Shown here one piece after another: positions 9,129-17,890 of a DNA stretch of 64,000 nt (position 1 is its first letter; each line of letters opens with the position of its first letter). This DNA comes from Bradyrhizobium septentrionale (GTDB lineage: Bacteria; Pseudomonadota; Alphaproteobacteria; Rhizobiales; Xanthobacteraceae). The notes below the pieces were generated by a model, which was given only the letters and a program-made list of their open reading frames with translations, was not told the origin of the DNA and ran no database searches. The position numbers and the translations under genes were made by a program. The stretch spans positions 2,932,501 to 2,996,500 of the forward strand of contig NZ_CP088285.1 of assembly GCF_011516645.4 (NCBI RefSeq). The letters run 5' to 3'.

Positions 9129-10541
9129 TCAGGCGTCGAGCGGCTTGCCGCGGACGTTCGGTCCCCAGACACCGACAGCAATGATCACGATGAGCATCGC
9201 CGCGGTGATCAGGCCGAACACCCCGCTGACGCCGGCCTCCTTCAACATGAACGCCACGATGAAGCCGGAGAAGGTCGCGCTGAGCCGGCTCATCGAATAG
9301 ACCAGCCCCGCGGCGCGGGCCCGGATCGCGGTCGGGAATACCTCGGTCTGATAGGCGTGATAGGCGTAGGACAGGGTCATGTTGGCGCCGGTCACCAGCA
9401 CGCCGCTGGCGATCAGCAGCACCGGCTCGGTGAGCTGCGCGAACGCGAGGCCGAACACCGAGATCGCGGCAGCCGCGCCGCAGATGATCCATTTGCGCTC
9501 GAAGCGATCGGCAAAGGTTGCGGCCAACAGCGGTGCCAGCGGATAGGCGAACGCGATGATGAAGGAATATTGCAGGCTCTTGGTGACGTTGATGCCCTTC
9601 TCGACCAGCAGCGCCGGAACCCAGTTGGAAAAGCCGTAGACGCCGAACGCCTGACAGAAATTGAAGATCATGAACAGCACGACGAGCGAAGCGTAAGGCG
9701 GCCTGAACAAATCGGCGTAGCCGGTCCTGACCGGCGCACGTGCCGGCACCATCGTGACCGTGGGGGCGGGGCGCGGAGCAGCCGCACCCGATGAGGCCTC
9801 GAGCGTTCGCATGATCCTCTCGGCCTCGGCAACGCGGCCGTGGCGGGCCAGCCAGAGCGGGCTTTCCGGCACGTAGAGCCGCAGCACCCAGATCACCATG
9901 CTGGCGGCCGCGCCGATCAGCACCACCCAGCGCCAGCCGTCGATGCCGTGCGGCGTGAGCGGCACCAGCCACCACGCAAGTGCTGCGACGATCGGCACCG
10001 CCGACAGCATCACCGCCTGGTTGATCGCAAAGGCCCGGCCGCGCATCCAGCTCGGCACCAGCTCGGTGATGTAGGCATCGATGGTGATGATCTCGATGCC
10101 GATGCCGATTCCGGCGACGAAGCGCCACAGCAAGAGGCCGCCAGGCGTGGTCTGGCACGCCATGATGATCGAGGCCGCGCTGTAGAACAGCAGGGAATAG
10201 GTGAAGACGGCCTTGCGACCGTAACGATCGGCGAGGAAGCCGAGGCAGAAGGTGCCGATGAAGAGGCCGGCGAAGGTCGCGGCGACGAAGGCGCCGATGC
10301 CGGAGAAGCCGAAGAAGGCCTGCGTCGTCGTGGTCATCAGCCCGCTGCGGGCGAGGCCCGGCGCGATGTAGCCGGTGAAGAACAGATCATAGATCTCGAA
10401 GCAGCCGCCGAGCGAGAGCAGGATCACCAGCCGCCAGACATAGGCGGAGGTGGGCAGCGCCTCGAGCCGCCGCGAAATCCCGTCGGGCCCGGCTGTCGTT
10501 TTGGCGAGATCGGCAACCGAGCCGAGTTCGACGGCGCTCAT
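9129..10541 (-). CDS. MFS metabolite:H+ symporter
   Basis: 470 residues from ATG 10541 behind GGGGAGGACC. Twelve hydrophobic segments are visible. The motif LADRYGRKAVF lies between helices 2 and 3, and PESPLWLARHGR follows helix 6; these mark the sugar-porter or metabolite-symporter branch that imports sugars or carboxylates. It is separated only by a repeat from the LysR gene, which itself diverges from a CoA-transferase/lyase pair. It may therefore import the acid that those enzymes degrade, but this is inference from position. Confidence 0.85.
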   Translation of the reverse strand: MSAVELGSVADLAKTTAGPDGISRRLEALPTSAYVWRLVILLSLGGCFEIYDLFFTGYIAPGLARSGLMTTTTQAFFGFSGIGAFVAATFAGLFIGTFCLGFLADRYGRKAVFTYSLLFYSAASIIMACQTTPGGLLLWRFVAGIGIGIEIITIDAYITELVPSWMRGRAFAINQAVMLSAVPIVAALAWWLVPLTPHGIDGWRWVVLIGAAASMVIWVLRLYVPESPLWLARHGRVAEAERIMRTLEASSGAAAPRPAPTVTMVPARAPVRTGYADLFRPPYASLVVLFMIFNFCQAFGVYGFSNWVPALLVEKGINVTKSLQYSFIIAFAYPLAPLLAATFADRFERKWIICGAAAAISVFGLAFAQLTEPVLLIASGVLVTGANMTLSYAYHAYQTEVFPTAIRARAAGLVYSMSRLSATFSGFIVAFMLKEAGVSGVFGLITAAMLIVIIAVGVWGPNVRGKPLDA

Positions 10542-10674
10542 GATGGTCCTCCCCGTATGGTCCAGCGGCCGCCGTTCTTGTGAGGTCGTGCCGGTCACGC
10601 ATGTTTGGCAGCCGGAAGCCAGAAATCCAGACGAACATATCGAAGAGATCGTTCGATATTTTCGATAGCGCTGT

Positions 10675-10752
10675 TTCCGACGCGCTTTCTTCACGCGAAC
10701 CGGTGCCCATTTCGCATCGAGTGCGGGCAGGCTCCGCTTGAAAGCGCTTTAG
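10675..10752. repeat. Intergenic repeat, family 2 (CTTCACGCGAACCGG core)
   Basis: Contains the core TTCACGCGAACCGGTGCCCA flanked by AAGCGCTTT-like arms. It resembles elements at 11761-11817 and 61588-61680. The LysR stop codon lies at its edge, so it may serve as a transcript end. Confidence 0.65.
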
Positions 10753-11672
10753 ATCAGGAGCGTCGCCTCCCACGCGCCACGGCCGACCTGTTCGGCGATC
10801 AGGGAGCGGATCAGCCGGCACATTTCCTCCATGACATAGGTCATCGGCCGGTTGCGCAGGCGGCACAGATAGAGCGTGCGGTTCAGCTTGGGTTCGATCA
10901 CCTCGCGTGCGACCAGCGCCCCTGCCTGCAACGGCTCTCTCACGAAGTGCGTCGTCGCGATGGTGCAGCCGAGGCCCGCGGTCAGGGCGCCGATCATGCC
11001 GCTGGTTGAATTGAGATGCAGGATGGCGTTGGCCTCCAGCCGCTTCAGCGGCACGGGGTCGTCCAGCAGGGCGCGGGCCGACAGCCCGTGCCGGAGCAGG
11101 ATCAGCGGCAGTTGCGCAACCTGCTCGAACGTGATCGGTCTTTTCTTGCCGATCAATTTCTCGGTGCCGACGCAGAACATCTGCTCCTCCAGCACCGGCT
11201 CGGCGATCAGGTCCTTTTCCGAGGGCGGATTGTAGACCAGCGCCAGGTCGACCTCCGAGCTCATCAAATGCAGCAGTGTCGCGCCGGAGAGACTTTCGGT
11301 CAGCGCCAGCTTCAGGTTCGGATACTTCGTCAGCACCGTCCGCATCAACGGCACGCCGATTGCCTTCATCCCGGAATTGGCCATGCCGATCGAGATGTCG
11401 CCGGCGATCTCGCTGCCGCCCTCCTTGATCTCGCGCTCGGCCGCCGCCATCGCGCGCAGGATGATGCGGGCGTGCTCATAGAGCCGCTCGCCCGCCGCGG
11501 TCGGTTCCATGCCGCGCGGCTTGCGCTCAAACAGCGGCGTGGCAAATTCCGCCTCGAGATTGGCGATGTGATGGCTCAGCGCGGACTGCGCGACATTGGC
11601 CTGGTCCGCCGCCCGCGACAGGTTGCGCTGCTCGTAAACCGCGATGAAATAGCGAAGCTGGCGGGAATCCAT
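10749..11672 (-). CDS. LysR-family transcriptional regulator
   Basis: 307 residues. The N-terminal winged HTH (about 1-60, RAADQANVAQSALSHHIANL) is followed by a periplasmic-binding-protein-like effector domain to the end. It diverges from the CoA-transferase/HMG-CoA-lyase operon with a 170-base spacer, the usual layout for a LysR regulator and its target. The spacer holds an AT-rich stretch (about 11700-11735) where the promoter probably lies. The effector is unknown but is likely the substrate or an acyl-CoA of the adjacent pathway. Confidence 0.93.
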   Translation of the reverse strand: MDSRQLRYFIAVYEQRNLSRAADQANVAQSALSHHIANLEAEFATPLFERKPRGMEPTAAGERLYEHARIILRAMAAAEREIKEGGSEIAGDISIGMANSGMKAIGVPLMRTVLTKYPNLKLALTESLSGATLLHLMSSEVDLALVYNPPSEKDLIAEPVLEEQMFCVGTEKLIGKKRPITFEQVAQLPLILLRHGLSARALLDDPVPLKRLEANAILHLNSTSGMIGALTAGLGCTIATTHFVREPLQAGALVAREVIEPKLNRTLYLCRLRNRPMTYVMEEMCRLIRSLIAEQVGRGAWEATLLI

Positions 11673-11760
11673 GAGGGTTCAGCGTTCTAGAACCGCGAAT
11701 ACACTATTCGACAGATTATATTTTTCAGATAGCGTGCGGAAGCCTAACCTGCGCCGATAG

Positions 11761-11817
11761 CAAAGCGTTTTCGAGCGAAGCGGGTACCGATTCGCCTGAA
11801 GAAAACGCGTCAGAACA
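11761..11817. repeat. Intergenic repeat, family 2
   Basis: Reads AAAGCGTTTTCGAGCGAAG, then a GGTACCGATTCGCC centre and GAAGAAAACGCG. The ends can pair (CGTTTTC with GAAAACG). It lies between the LysR/CoA-transferase promoter region and the CoA-transferase start. Confidence 0.7.
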
Positions 11818-11843
11818 AGAGCGCAACGAGTACGGAGAAACCG

Positions 11844-13013
11844 ATGACCGGGAGCGGACTGCCGCTGGAGGGCGTGAGGGTCGTCGAGATGACCCACATG
11901 GTGATGGGGCCGACCTGCGGGATGATCCTGGCGCAACTCGGCGCCGAGGTGATCAAGGTCGAGCCTCCCGCCGGCGACAAGACCCGCTCGCTCGGCGGCA
12001 TGGGCGTGTCGTTCTTCCCGCTGTTCAACCGCGGCAAGCGCAGCGTGGTGCTGGATTTCGCCAAGCCCGAGGACCGCGACACGATGCACCGGCTGCTCGC
12101 TAGCGCCGACGTGTTCCTGGAGAACTTTCGCGACGGCCAGCTCGACAAGCAGGGCCTCGGCGCCGATGAGTTGCGCGCGAAATATCCGCAGCTGATTATC
12201 GCCGGCCACAAGGGCTTTCTGTCGGGCCCTTACGATCATCGCCCGGCGCTGGATGAGGTCGTGCAGATGATGTCGGGCCTCGCGGCGATGACCGGCACAC
12301 GCGACAAGCCGCAGCGCGTCGGTTCCTCCGCCAACGACATCATGGGCGGTATGTTCGGGGTGATCTCGATCCTGGCCGCGCTCTACCAGAAGCGGGGCGG
12401 CAACAGGAACGGCGCGGATATTCGCATCGGCCTGTTCGAGAACTGCCTGTTCCTGGTCGCCCAGCACATGGTCGAGTACGAGATGACCGGGCGCAAGCCG
12501 CGCTCGATGCCGGAGCGCGAGCATGCCTGGCCGATCTACGACATCTTCGATGCCGCCGGCGGCGATCGCATCTTCATCGGGGTCGTCACAGAAGGCCATT
12601 GGCAGAGTTTTTGCCGCGAGTTTGGCCTGACGGAATTCGCCGACGATCCGACGCTGCGCTCCACCACGGACCGCATCATGGCGCGCGACCGAATCATTCC
12701 GCGTGTCGCCGAGGTGATCAAAGGCTGGAACGTGGCTGATCTGTCGGCCAGGCTCGACGCGCTCAACATCTGCTTCTCGCCGATCAATCGGCCCGAAGAT
12801 TTGTTGCAGGACCCGCACGTGCTGCGGCCCGGCGGGCTCGTCAACAATGTGAACGCCGACGGCAAGCCGTTCCGCGTCCCCGCATTGCCGGTCGAATGGA
12901 ACGGCAGCAATATCGGCGAAGGATTGAGAGTGCCGGTGCTTGGCGCCGACACCGACGCGGTGCGCGCCGAGCTGGCACAACAGAAGATTTCATCAACCGG
13001 AAACGCTGCGTGA
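11844..13013 (+). CDS. CaiB/BaiF (family III) CoA-transferase
   Basis: 389 residues, the usual family length. The N-terminal GVRVVEMTHMVMGPTCGMIL and KVEPPAGD motifs are typical. The catalytic aspartate expected by alignment to formyl-CoA transferase (Asp169) falls on Asp165 in GSSANDIMGGM. The family moves CoA between carboxylic acids through mixed-anhydride intermediates. The gene is followed after seven bases by an HMG-CoA lyase homologue. The pair could activate a branched dicarboxylic acid such as 3-hydroxy-3-methylglutarate and cleave it, but the exact acid is not determined. Confidence 0.9.
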   Translation: MTGSGLPLEGVRVVEMTHMVMGPTCGMILAQLGAEVIKVEPPAGDKTRSLGGMGVSFFPLFNRGKRSVVLDFAKPEDRDTMHRLLASADVFLENFRDGQLDKQGLGADELRAKYPQLIIAGHKGFLSGPYDHRPALDEVVQMMSGLAAMTGTRDKPQRVGSSANDIMGGMFGVISILAALYQKRGGNRNGADIRIGLFENCLFLVAQHMVEYEMTGRKPRSMPEREHAWPIYDIFDAAGGDRIFIGVVTEGHWQSFCREFGLTEFADDPTLRSTTDRIMARDRIIPRVAEVIKGWNVADLSARLDALNICFSPINRPEDLLQDPHVLRPGGLVNNVNADGKPFRVPALPVEWNGSNIGEGLRVPVLGADTDAVRAELAQQKISSTGNAA

Positions 13014-13020
13014 GGCTGAC

Positions 13021-13968
13021 ATGACCCGCGTCCAAGATATCTATCCCAACGACAAGGTAACCTTGCGCGAAGTCGGCCTGCGCGACGGTCTGCAGCTCGT
13101 GAAGACGTTCCCGTCGACCGCGGCGAAGCAGCGCTGGGTGCGCGACGAATATGCCGCGGGCGTCCGGCATTTCGAGGTCGGCTCGTTCCTGCCGGCAAGA
13201 ACCTTTCCGCAGTTCGTCGATGTCCGCGACGTCGTCGCGACCATTGCCGCGCTGCCCGGCGCGCATGGCGTCGCGCTGGCGCTGAACGAGCGCGGCGTCA
13301 ACGAGGCGCTGGCCTCCGGCGTCGCCGAGATCGCCTCCGTGGTGTCGGCGACCGAGGAGCACAGCCAGGCCAATGCCAACCGCTCGCGCGAATCCGCGAT
13401 CGAGAACATCAAGCGGCTCTGCGAGCTGCGCGACGCCAGCGCGCACAGGCCGGTGGTCAATGCCGCGATCTCGATGGCGCTGGGCTGCTCGATCGTCGGT
13501 GCCGTCGATCCCAGGGAAGTGCTGCGCCTCACCGAGAAGCTCTACGAGGCCGGCGTCGACATGGTCGCGATCGCCGATACCGTCGGCTATGCCGGGCCGA
13601 AGCAGGTCGGCGAGCTGACGCGGGGGGCGGTGAAGATCGCCGGATCGAAGCCGGTCTGCGTCCACCTGCATGACACCCGCGGCATGGGCATCGCCAACGC
13701 CTCCGCCGCGCTCGACGAAGGCGCCCGCGTGCTCGACGGTTCGCTCGGCGGCCTCGGCGGCTGCCCGTTCGCACCGGGCGCCACCGGCAACGTCGTGTTC
13801 GAGGATCTCGTCTTCCTCTGCGAGAGCAAGGGATTTCCGACCGGTATCGACCTCGACCGGCTGGTCGCGGTACGCGCGATCCTGAAATCCGAGATGCCGG
13901 GCGAAGCGCTCTATGGCGGCCTCGCCCGCGCCGGCCTCCCGAGCGGCACCAAGGCGAGGGCGGCGTGA
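13021..13968 (+). CDS. Hydroxymethylglutaryl-CoA lyase family protein
   Basis: 315 residues from ATG 13021, seven bases after the CoA-transferase stop. A TIM-barrel aldolase-type lyase. LREVGLRDGLQ near the N-terminus supplies metal-binding and catalytic Arg/Asp, VHLHDTRGMG supplies metal-binding His residues, and GGLGGCPFAPGATGN carries the active-site cysteine loop of HMG-CoA lyases. The expected reaction is cleavage of HMG-CoA or a close analogue to acetyl-CoA plus an oxo-acid. Related lyases act on citramalyl-CoA, so the substrate is open. Confidence 0.9.
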   Translation: MTRVQDIYPNDKVTLREVGLRDGLQLVKTFPSTAAKQRWVRDEYAAGVRHFEVGSFLPARTFPQFVDVRDVVATIAALPGAHGVALALNERGVNEALASGVAEIASVVSATEEHSQANANRSRESAIENIKRLCELRDASAHRPVVNAAISMALGCSIVGAVDPREVLRLTEKLYEAGVDMVAIADTVGYAGPKQVGELTRGAVKIAGSKPVCVHLHDTRGMGIANASAALDEGARVLDGSLGGLGGCPFAPGATGNVVFEDLVFLCESKGFPTGIDLDRLVAVRAILKSEMPGEALYGGLARAGLPSGTKARAA

Positions 13969-13972
13969 CTTT

Positions 13973-14008
13973 CTTCTCCCTCGCCCCGCAAGCGGGGCGA
14001 GGTGAGCA
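13973..14008. repeat. Short hairpin repeat (CTCGCCCCGC-AAG-CGGGGCGAG)
   Basis: Perfect ten-base arms CTCGCCCCGC and GCGGGGCGAG around a three-to-four-base loop, directly downstream of the lyase stop. It lies between convergent genes and could act as a bidirectional transcription end. The same hairpin is found at the end of the repeat at 20721-20915. Confidence 0.7.
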
Positions 14009-14011
14009 TCT

Positions 14012-14455
14012 TCAATCATGCGTGTGCCGATGTCCACGCTTGCGCGGCTTCTTGTCCGCCGCGGTCGGGATCATTACGACGCGGCCGTAACGCACGCCGC
14101 GTTCGGCGATGACGTGGTCGGCGAGATGCCGGACCTCGCCGCTGGCGCCCTTCAGCGCCGTCACCTCCATGCAGCTGTCGTCGTCGAGATGGACATGCAG
14201 CGTCGCCAGCGACAGGTCGTGATGGCCGTGAAAATTCTGCACGAGCCGCTTCGACAGATCGCGCGCGGCGTGATCATAGACATAGACCAGCGCCGCGACG
14301 CATTGCCCTGACGGCGCTTCCTCCGCGCTCTGCTGTAGGCCGGCGCGCGCCAGGTCGCGCATAATCTCGGAGCGGTTCTGATAGCCGCGCGCCGCGGCGG
14401 CGGCGTCGATCTCCGCGAGCAGATCATCCTCGATGGTGATGGTGATGCGTTGCAT
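14012..14455 (-). CDS. nikR: Nickel-responsive regulator NikR
   Basis: 147 residues. An N-terminal ribbon-helix-helix domain (MQRITITIEDDLLAEID...) is followed by an ACT-like metal-binding domain. This holds the nickel ligands of the family: His in FHGHH, the HVH pair in LATLHVHLDDD, and Cys in DSCMEV. A His-rich tail (RGHRHTHD) may add metal binding. Nickel-loaded NikR tetramers bind a long palindrome and repress nickel importers. Such a palindrome sits in the divergent spacer to the TonB-dependent receptor. Confidence 0.95.
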   Translation of the reverse strand: MQRITITIEDDLLAEIDAAAAARGYQNRSEIMRDLARAGLQQSAEEAPSGQCVAALVYVYDHAARDLSKRLVQNFHGHHDLSLATLHVHLDDDSCMEVTALKGASGEVRHLADHVIAERGVRYGRVVMIPTAADKKPRKRGHRHTHD

Positions 14456-14480
14456 GGACTATCCGTGTTGGCAGGCCGCC

Positions 14481-14518
14481 GCACGGTATGACATTTTTCT
14501 TGTAACGTCATACCGTGC
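14481..14518. promoter_or_regulatory. NikR operator
   Basis: Twelve-base perfect inverted arms, GCACGGTATGAC (14481-14492) and GTCATACCGTGC (14507-14518), with a 14-base spacer. Counted the E. coli way this is exactly GTATGA-N16-TCATAC, the NikR consensus. It lies 26 bases upstream of the nikR start and 84 bases upstream of the receptor start, so it can control both. Confidence 0.92.
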
Positions 14519-14601
14519 TTGCTAGCGTCGTTTCGCCGGGTTGGTTGAAGCTGGTGCGGTCGTAGCGTGACTGTAGCAGGTATCATGCGGGGGCATGGGC
14601 G

Positions 14602-16800
14602 TTGCGTCGGACCGTATGGCGGATATTTCCCGCCGCCGCATCCATTGCTGCGTTTGTGCCCGCTGCCGAAGCGCAAACCGTCGACGCGCCCGGCCAGCTG
14701 CCGCCAGTGACGGTGACGTCGCCCGATCAGGCGAAGCCCAAGCGTGCCAGGCCGATTCAGCGTCCGCACCATGTAGCCGCCGGCGGCCGCAAGCCCGCCG
14801 CGCCGCAACCGAGCCAGTCCACGTCTACGACCAACGGAATCACCGGCGGCTCCGCAACGGTGTCTTCCAGCCTGCAACCGACCGCGGCAAGCGCGCGGCA
14901 GATCAGCGGCGACGAGGTGAATGCACGGCCGGTCTCGCGCGTCGGCGAGGTTTTGGAGGTGGTGCCGGGCCTGATCGTCACCCAGCATTCCGGCGAAGGC
15001 AAAGCCAATCAGTATTTCCTGCGCGGCTTCAATCTCGACCACGGCACCGATCTCGCCATCAACGTCGCCGGCATGCCGGTCAACATGCCGACCCATGGTC
15101 ACGGCCAAGGCTATGCCGACATCAACTTCCTGATTCCGGAGCTCATCCAGTCGATGGACGTCCGCAAGGGTCCCTACTACGCCGACAAGGGCGATTTCGC
15201 CTCTGCCGGCGCCGTCGACATCAACTATCTCGACCGGTTGCCAAAGAATATCGTGGAGCTGACCGCCGGCAGCTTCTTCTATCAGCGCGCGATGGCCGCG
15301 GGCTCGACCAAGGTCGGTGACGGCACGCTGCTCGCGGCCTTCGAGGCCAACAAATATAACGGCCCGTGGGCCGTGCCCGACGACATCCGCAAGCTGAACG
15401 GCGTGCTGCGCTACAGCCAGGGTACCGCGACTGACGGCTTCTCGCTGACCGCGATGGCCTATTCCAACGGCTGGAATTCGACCGACCAGGTGGCGCAGCG
15501 CGCTATCGACCAAGGCCTGATCGACCGCTACGGCTCGCTCAACCCGACCGACGGCGGTACCTCGAGCCGCTTCAGCCTGTCGGGCAATTGGGCGCAGTCG
15601 AGCGAGTACGGGCAGACCAAGCTCAACGCCTATGTGATCCGCTCCTCGCTGCAGCTCTACAACGATTTCACCTATTTTCTCGACGATCCCGTTAATGGCG
15701 ACCAGTTCAGCCAGACTGATAAGCGCACCGTCTATGGCTTCGATGCCAGCCACGCGGTCGATGTCCGCGTCGCCGGCATTGACACCCAGACGCGGGTGGG
15801 CGTGCAGACCCGCTACGACGACATCAATGTCGGCCTGTTCAAGACGGTGCAGCGCGAGATCCTCTCCACGGTGCGCAACGACCAGGTCCAGGAGGGCAGT
15901 GTCGGCCTGTGGGCCGATACGACCGCGCGCTGGACTGATTGGCTGCGCACCACCGTCGGCATCCGCGAAGATTATTTCGCCGGCCATGTGCTGAGCGACA
16001 CGCCGCAGAATTCCGGCAACGCGCAGGCGGCGATGACGAGCCCGAAGGCCGGCATCGTGCTCGGTCCCTGGGCCAAGACCGAGTTCTACGGCAATGCCGG
16101 CTTCGGCCTGCATTCCAATGATATCCGCGGCGCGACCATCACGGTCGATCCCAACGACAAGGTGACGCCGCTCGATCGCGTGCCGCTTTTGGTGCGCTCG
16201 AAGGGCGCCGAGCTCGGCATCCGCACCAGGGCGATCGACGGTCTGACCTCGTCGCTTGCGGTGTTCGTGCTCGACTTCGATTCCGAGCTGCTGTTCGTCG
16301 GCGATGCCGGCACCACCGAGCCGAGCCGGCCGAGCCGGCGGGTCGGCGTCGAGTGGACCAACCAATACAAGCTCTCGCCGTGGATGAGCCTCGATTTCGA
16401 TCTCGCCTATACCCGCGCGCGCTTCACGGATGTCGATCCGGTCGGCAATTACATTCCGGGTGCGCCGGCCTGGGTCGCCAGCGGCGGCGTCACCTTCGGC
16501 CGCGAGACCGGCTGGTTCGGCAGCCTGCGCGCCCGCTATTTCGGCCCGCGCCCGCTGATCGAGGACGACAGCGTCCGCTCGCTGTCGTCGTTCATCGTCA
16601 ACGCTCGCGCCGGCTACAAATTCGACAACGGGATGCGGCTGCAGCTCGACGTCCTCAATCTCTTCAACGCACAGACCAACCAGATCGAATATTACTATCT
16701 GTCGCGGCTGCCGGGCGAACCGATCGAAGGCGTCGCCGACCGCCATGTGCATCCCGCCGAACCGCTTGCCGTGAGGCTGACGCTGGCGGCGACGTTCTGA
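14602..16800 (+). CDS. TonB-dependent outer-membrane receptor, probably for nickel
   Basis: 732 residues. The frame opens after a stop at 14563 and contains no ATG or GTG before the mature region; a TTG at 14602 lies 8 bases after a GCGGGGG ribosome site, so TTG is the start. A signal peptide (about 1-24, ending AEA) is followed by a Pro/Ser-rich linker, a plug domain (about 93-210, with VGEVLEVVPGLIVTQHSG and NQYFLRGFNLDHGTDLAI) and a 22-strand-type barrel ending in Phe. His-rich loops (PTHGHGQG and DRHVHP) suit a metal ligand. NikR control points to nickel, or a nickel chelate, as substrate. Confidence 0.9.
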   Translation: MRRTVWRIFPAAASIAAFVPAAEAQTVDAPGQLPPVTVTSPDQAKPKRARPIQRPHHVAAGGRKPAAPQPSQSTSTTNGITGGSATVSSSLQPTAASARQISGDEVNARPVSRVGEVLEVVPGLIVTQHSGEGKANQYFLRGFNLDHGTDLAINVAGMPVNMPTHGHGQGYADINFLIPELIQSMDVRKGPYYADKGDFASAGAVDINYLDRLPKNIVELTAGSFFYQRAMAAGSTKVGDGTLLAAFEANKYNGPWAVPDDIRKLNGVLRYSQGTATDGFSLTAMAYSNGWNSTDQVAQRAIDQGLIDRYGSLNPTDGGTSSRFSLSGNWAQSSEYGQTKLNAYVIRSSLQLYNDFTYFLDDPVNGDQFSQTDKRTVYGFDASHAVDVRVAGIDTQTRVGVQTRYDDINVGLFKTVQREILSTVRNDQVQEGSVGLWADTTARWTDWLRTTVGIREDYFAGHVLSDTPQNSGNAQAAMTSPKAGIVLGPWAKTEFYGNAGFGLHSNDIRGATITVDPNDKVTPLDRVPLLVRSKGAELGIRTRAIDGLTSSLAVFVLDFDSELLFVGDAGTTEPSRPSRRVGVEWTNQYKLSPWMSLDFDLAYTRARFTDVDPVGNYIPGAPAWVASGGVTFGRETGWFGSLRARYFGPRPLIEDDSVRSLSSFIVNARAGYKFDNGMRLQLDVLNLFNAQTNQIEYYYLSRLPGEPIEGVADRHVHPAEPLAVRLTLAATF

Positions 16801-16804
16801 ACGC

Positions 16805-17692
16805 TCACCCCGGTGTGGGCTCCGCGGTGATCACTTCCGCAGCCGCAGCCGGAAGCGTCGCCTCTTCGTCAATCGCTTCAGGAACAAGCGGCGGCGACTT
16901 AGATTCTGGAAACACACTGAATTCGCCCGCTACCTCCTGGAGCGGCTTCTGCTTGTCGGCCCAGTGCAGGGCCGTGTAGTCGAATCCGTGCACGATGGTG
17001 GGTTTGACGACTTCGAAATAGGGCGAGATGTCGAAGTCGCGCGGCATGTAGAGCGAGGAATCGCGGATATGCAGGATCTCGCGGCGCGCCTTGCGGCTGG
17101 CGGCGCGCGTGATCTTGGGCAGGATCGGATAGCGCACGGCGTCGAATGCCTGCGCGATCAGCGCCGAGCAGATGATCTTGGTCGGATCGCCGGAGCCGAA
17201 CGCGATCATGCGGCGGCGCCAGCGCTGCGGGATCGGCAGCGGAAACAGGAAGCGCGCGAGGTCGACGATGTTCTTGGTGTCGTAGCCGAAGCCGATGCGG
17301 TTGATGGCGTAGCGGCACACCGTGGTGCGGTCCTCGAACGACAGGCCGACCGGACGGCAGAGGCGGGTGTGATAGGACAGATATTTCGACAGCGGCGCCG
17401 AGGTCACGCCCTCGCCGATATTGGCCTCGATCAGCACATGCTGCTCGCCGTCAGGCTCGAACGCGCTGTCGATCGGTCCGACAAAGAGTGCGGCGTGCGA
17501 CCAGGTCGATTGCGTGAGGTATTTGATGATGCCGGAAATCCGGTTGTTGCCTTCGACCAGCAGCACATCGCCGGGCTGCATGATGCCCCGCAGATGGTCC
17601 GGGTCGCTCGGCGTGAACGGCTCGTAACCGGGGACTTCCTTCTGCAGGTACCCCGCGATCCATTTACCGACGGTATCGAGCATTAAGCCCAT
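16805..17692 (-). CDS. YiiX/permuted NlpC-P60-like cysteine peptidase or amidase
   Basis: 295 residues, no signal peptide. The order of catalytic motifs is the circularly permuted one of the YiiX/DUF830 group: His in STWSHAALFVG first, then Cys in KIICSALIAQAF. GDVLLVEGNNRISGIIKYLT precedes the histidine, as in this family. Members are thought to cleave amide or ester bonds in lipids or peptides. The last ~40 residues are Pro/Ala/Glu-rich and probably disordered. It diverges from an amine-oxidase-like gene across a spacer with a 16-base palindrome. Confidence 0.8.
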   Translation of the reverse strand: MGLMLDTVGKWIAGYLQKEVPGYEPFTPSDPDHLRGIMQPGDVLLVEGNNRISGIIKYLTQSTWSHAALFVGPIDSAFEPDGEQHVLIEANIGEGVTSAPLSKYLSYHTRLCRPVGLSFEDRTTVCRYAINRIGFGYDTKNIVDLARFLFPLPIPQRWRRRMIAFGSGDPTKIICSALIAQAFDAVRYPILPKITRAASRKARREILHIRDSSLYMPRDFDISPYFEVVKPTIVHGFDYTALHWADKQKPLQEVAGEFSVFPESKSPPLVPEAIDEEATLPAAAAEVITAEPTPG

Positions 17693-17777
17693 GGATTCCC
17701 CCCAGCGGTTCTACGACCGCTTGTGTTGACTTAATCATGGTCGCAAGCCGTTGCAATTTAGTTCATGCCATCAGCGG

Positions 17778-17793
17778 ATCAATCATGATTGAT
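17778..17793. promoter_or_regulatory. Perfect 16-bp palindrome in divergent spacer
   Basis: ATCAATCATGATTGAT is a perfect palindrome between the divergent amidase-like and amine-oxidase-like genes. It could be an operator for an unidentified dimeric regulator; no regulator gene is adjacent. Confidence 0.4.
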
Positions 17794-17890
17794 TTACCAT
17801 GATGGTTGCTGCGGTCGGTGAGATGCGGCACAGTTCGCGAAGCGTTCCCGTTTTCTGCAAGTCCCCGGAAACCATGCTCGAAGCTATGTC

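Noticed and set aside
12435..12443. Loss of the catalytic aspartate in the CoA-transferase (Glu199 in the GLFENC segment)
   Set aside because: Alignment to formyl-CoA transferase places the catalytic residue at Asp165, which is present; the Glu is at a non-catalytic position.
14161..16752. Long open frame on the minus strand opposite the TonB receptor and nikR region
   Set aside because: It is a high-GC shadow: no ribosome site, no domain, and its composition mirrors the receptor codons on the other strand.
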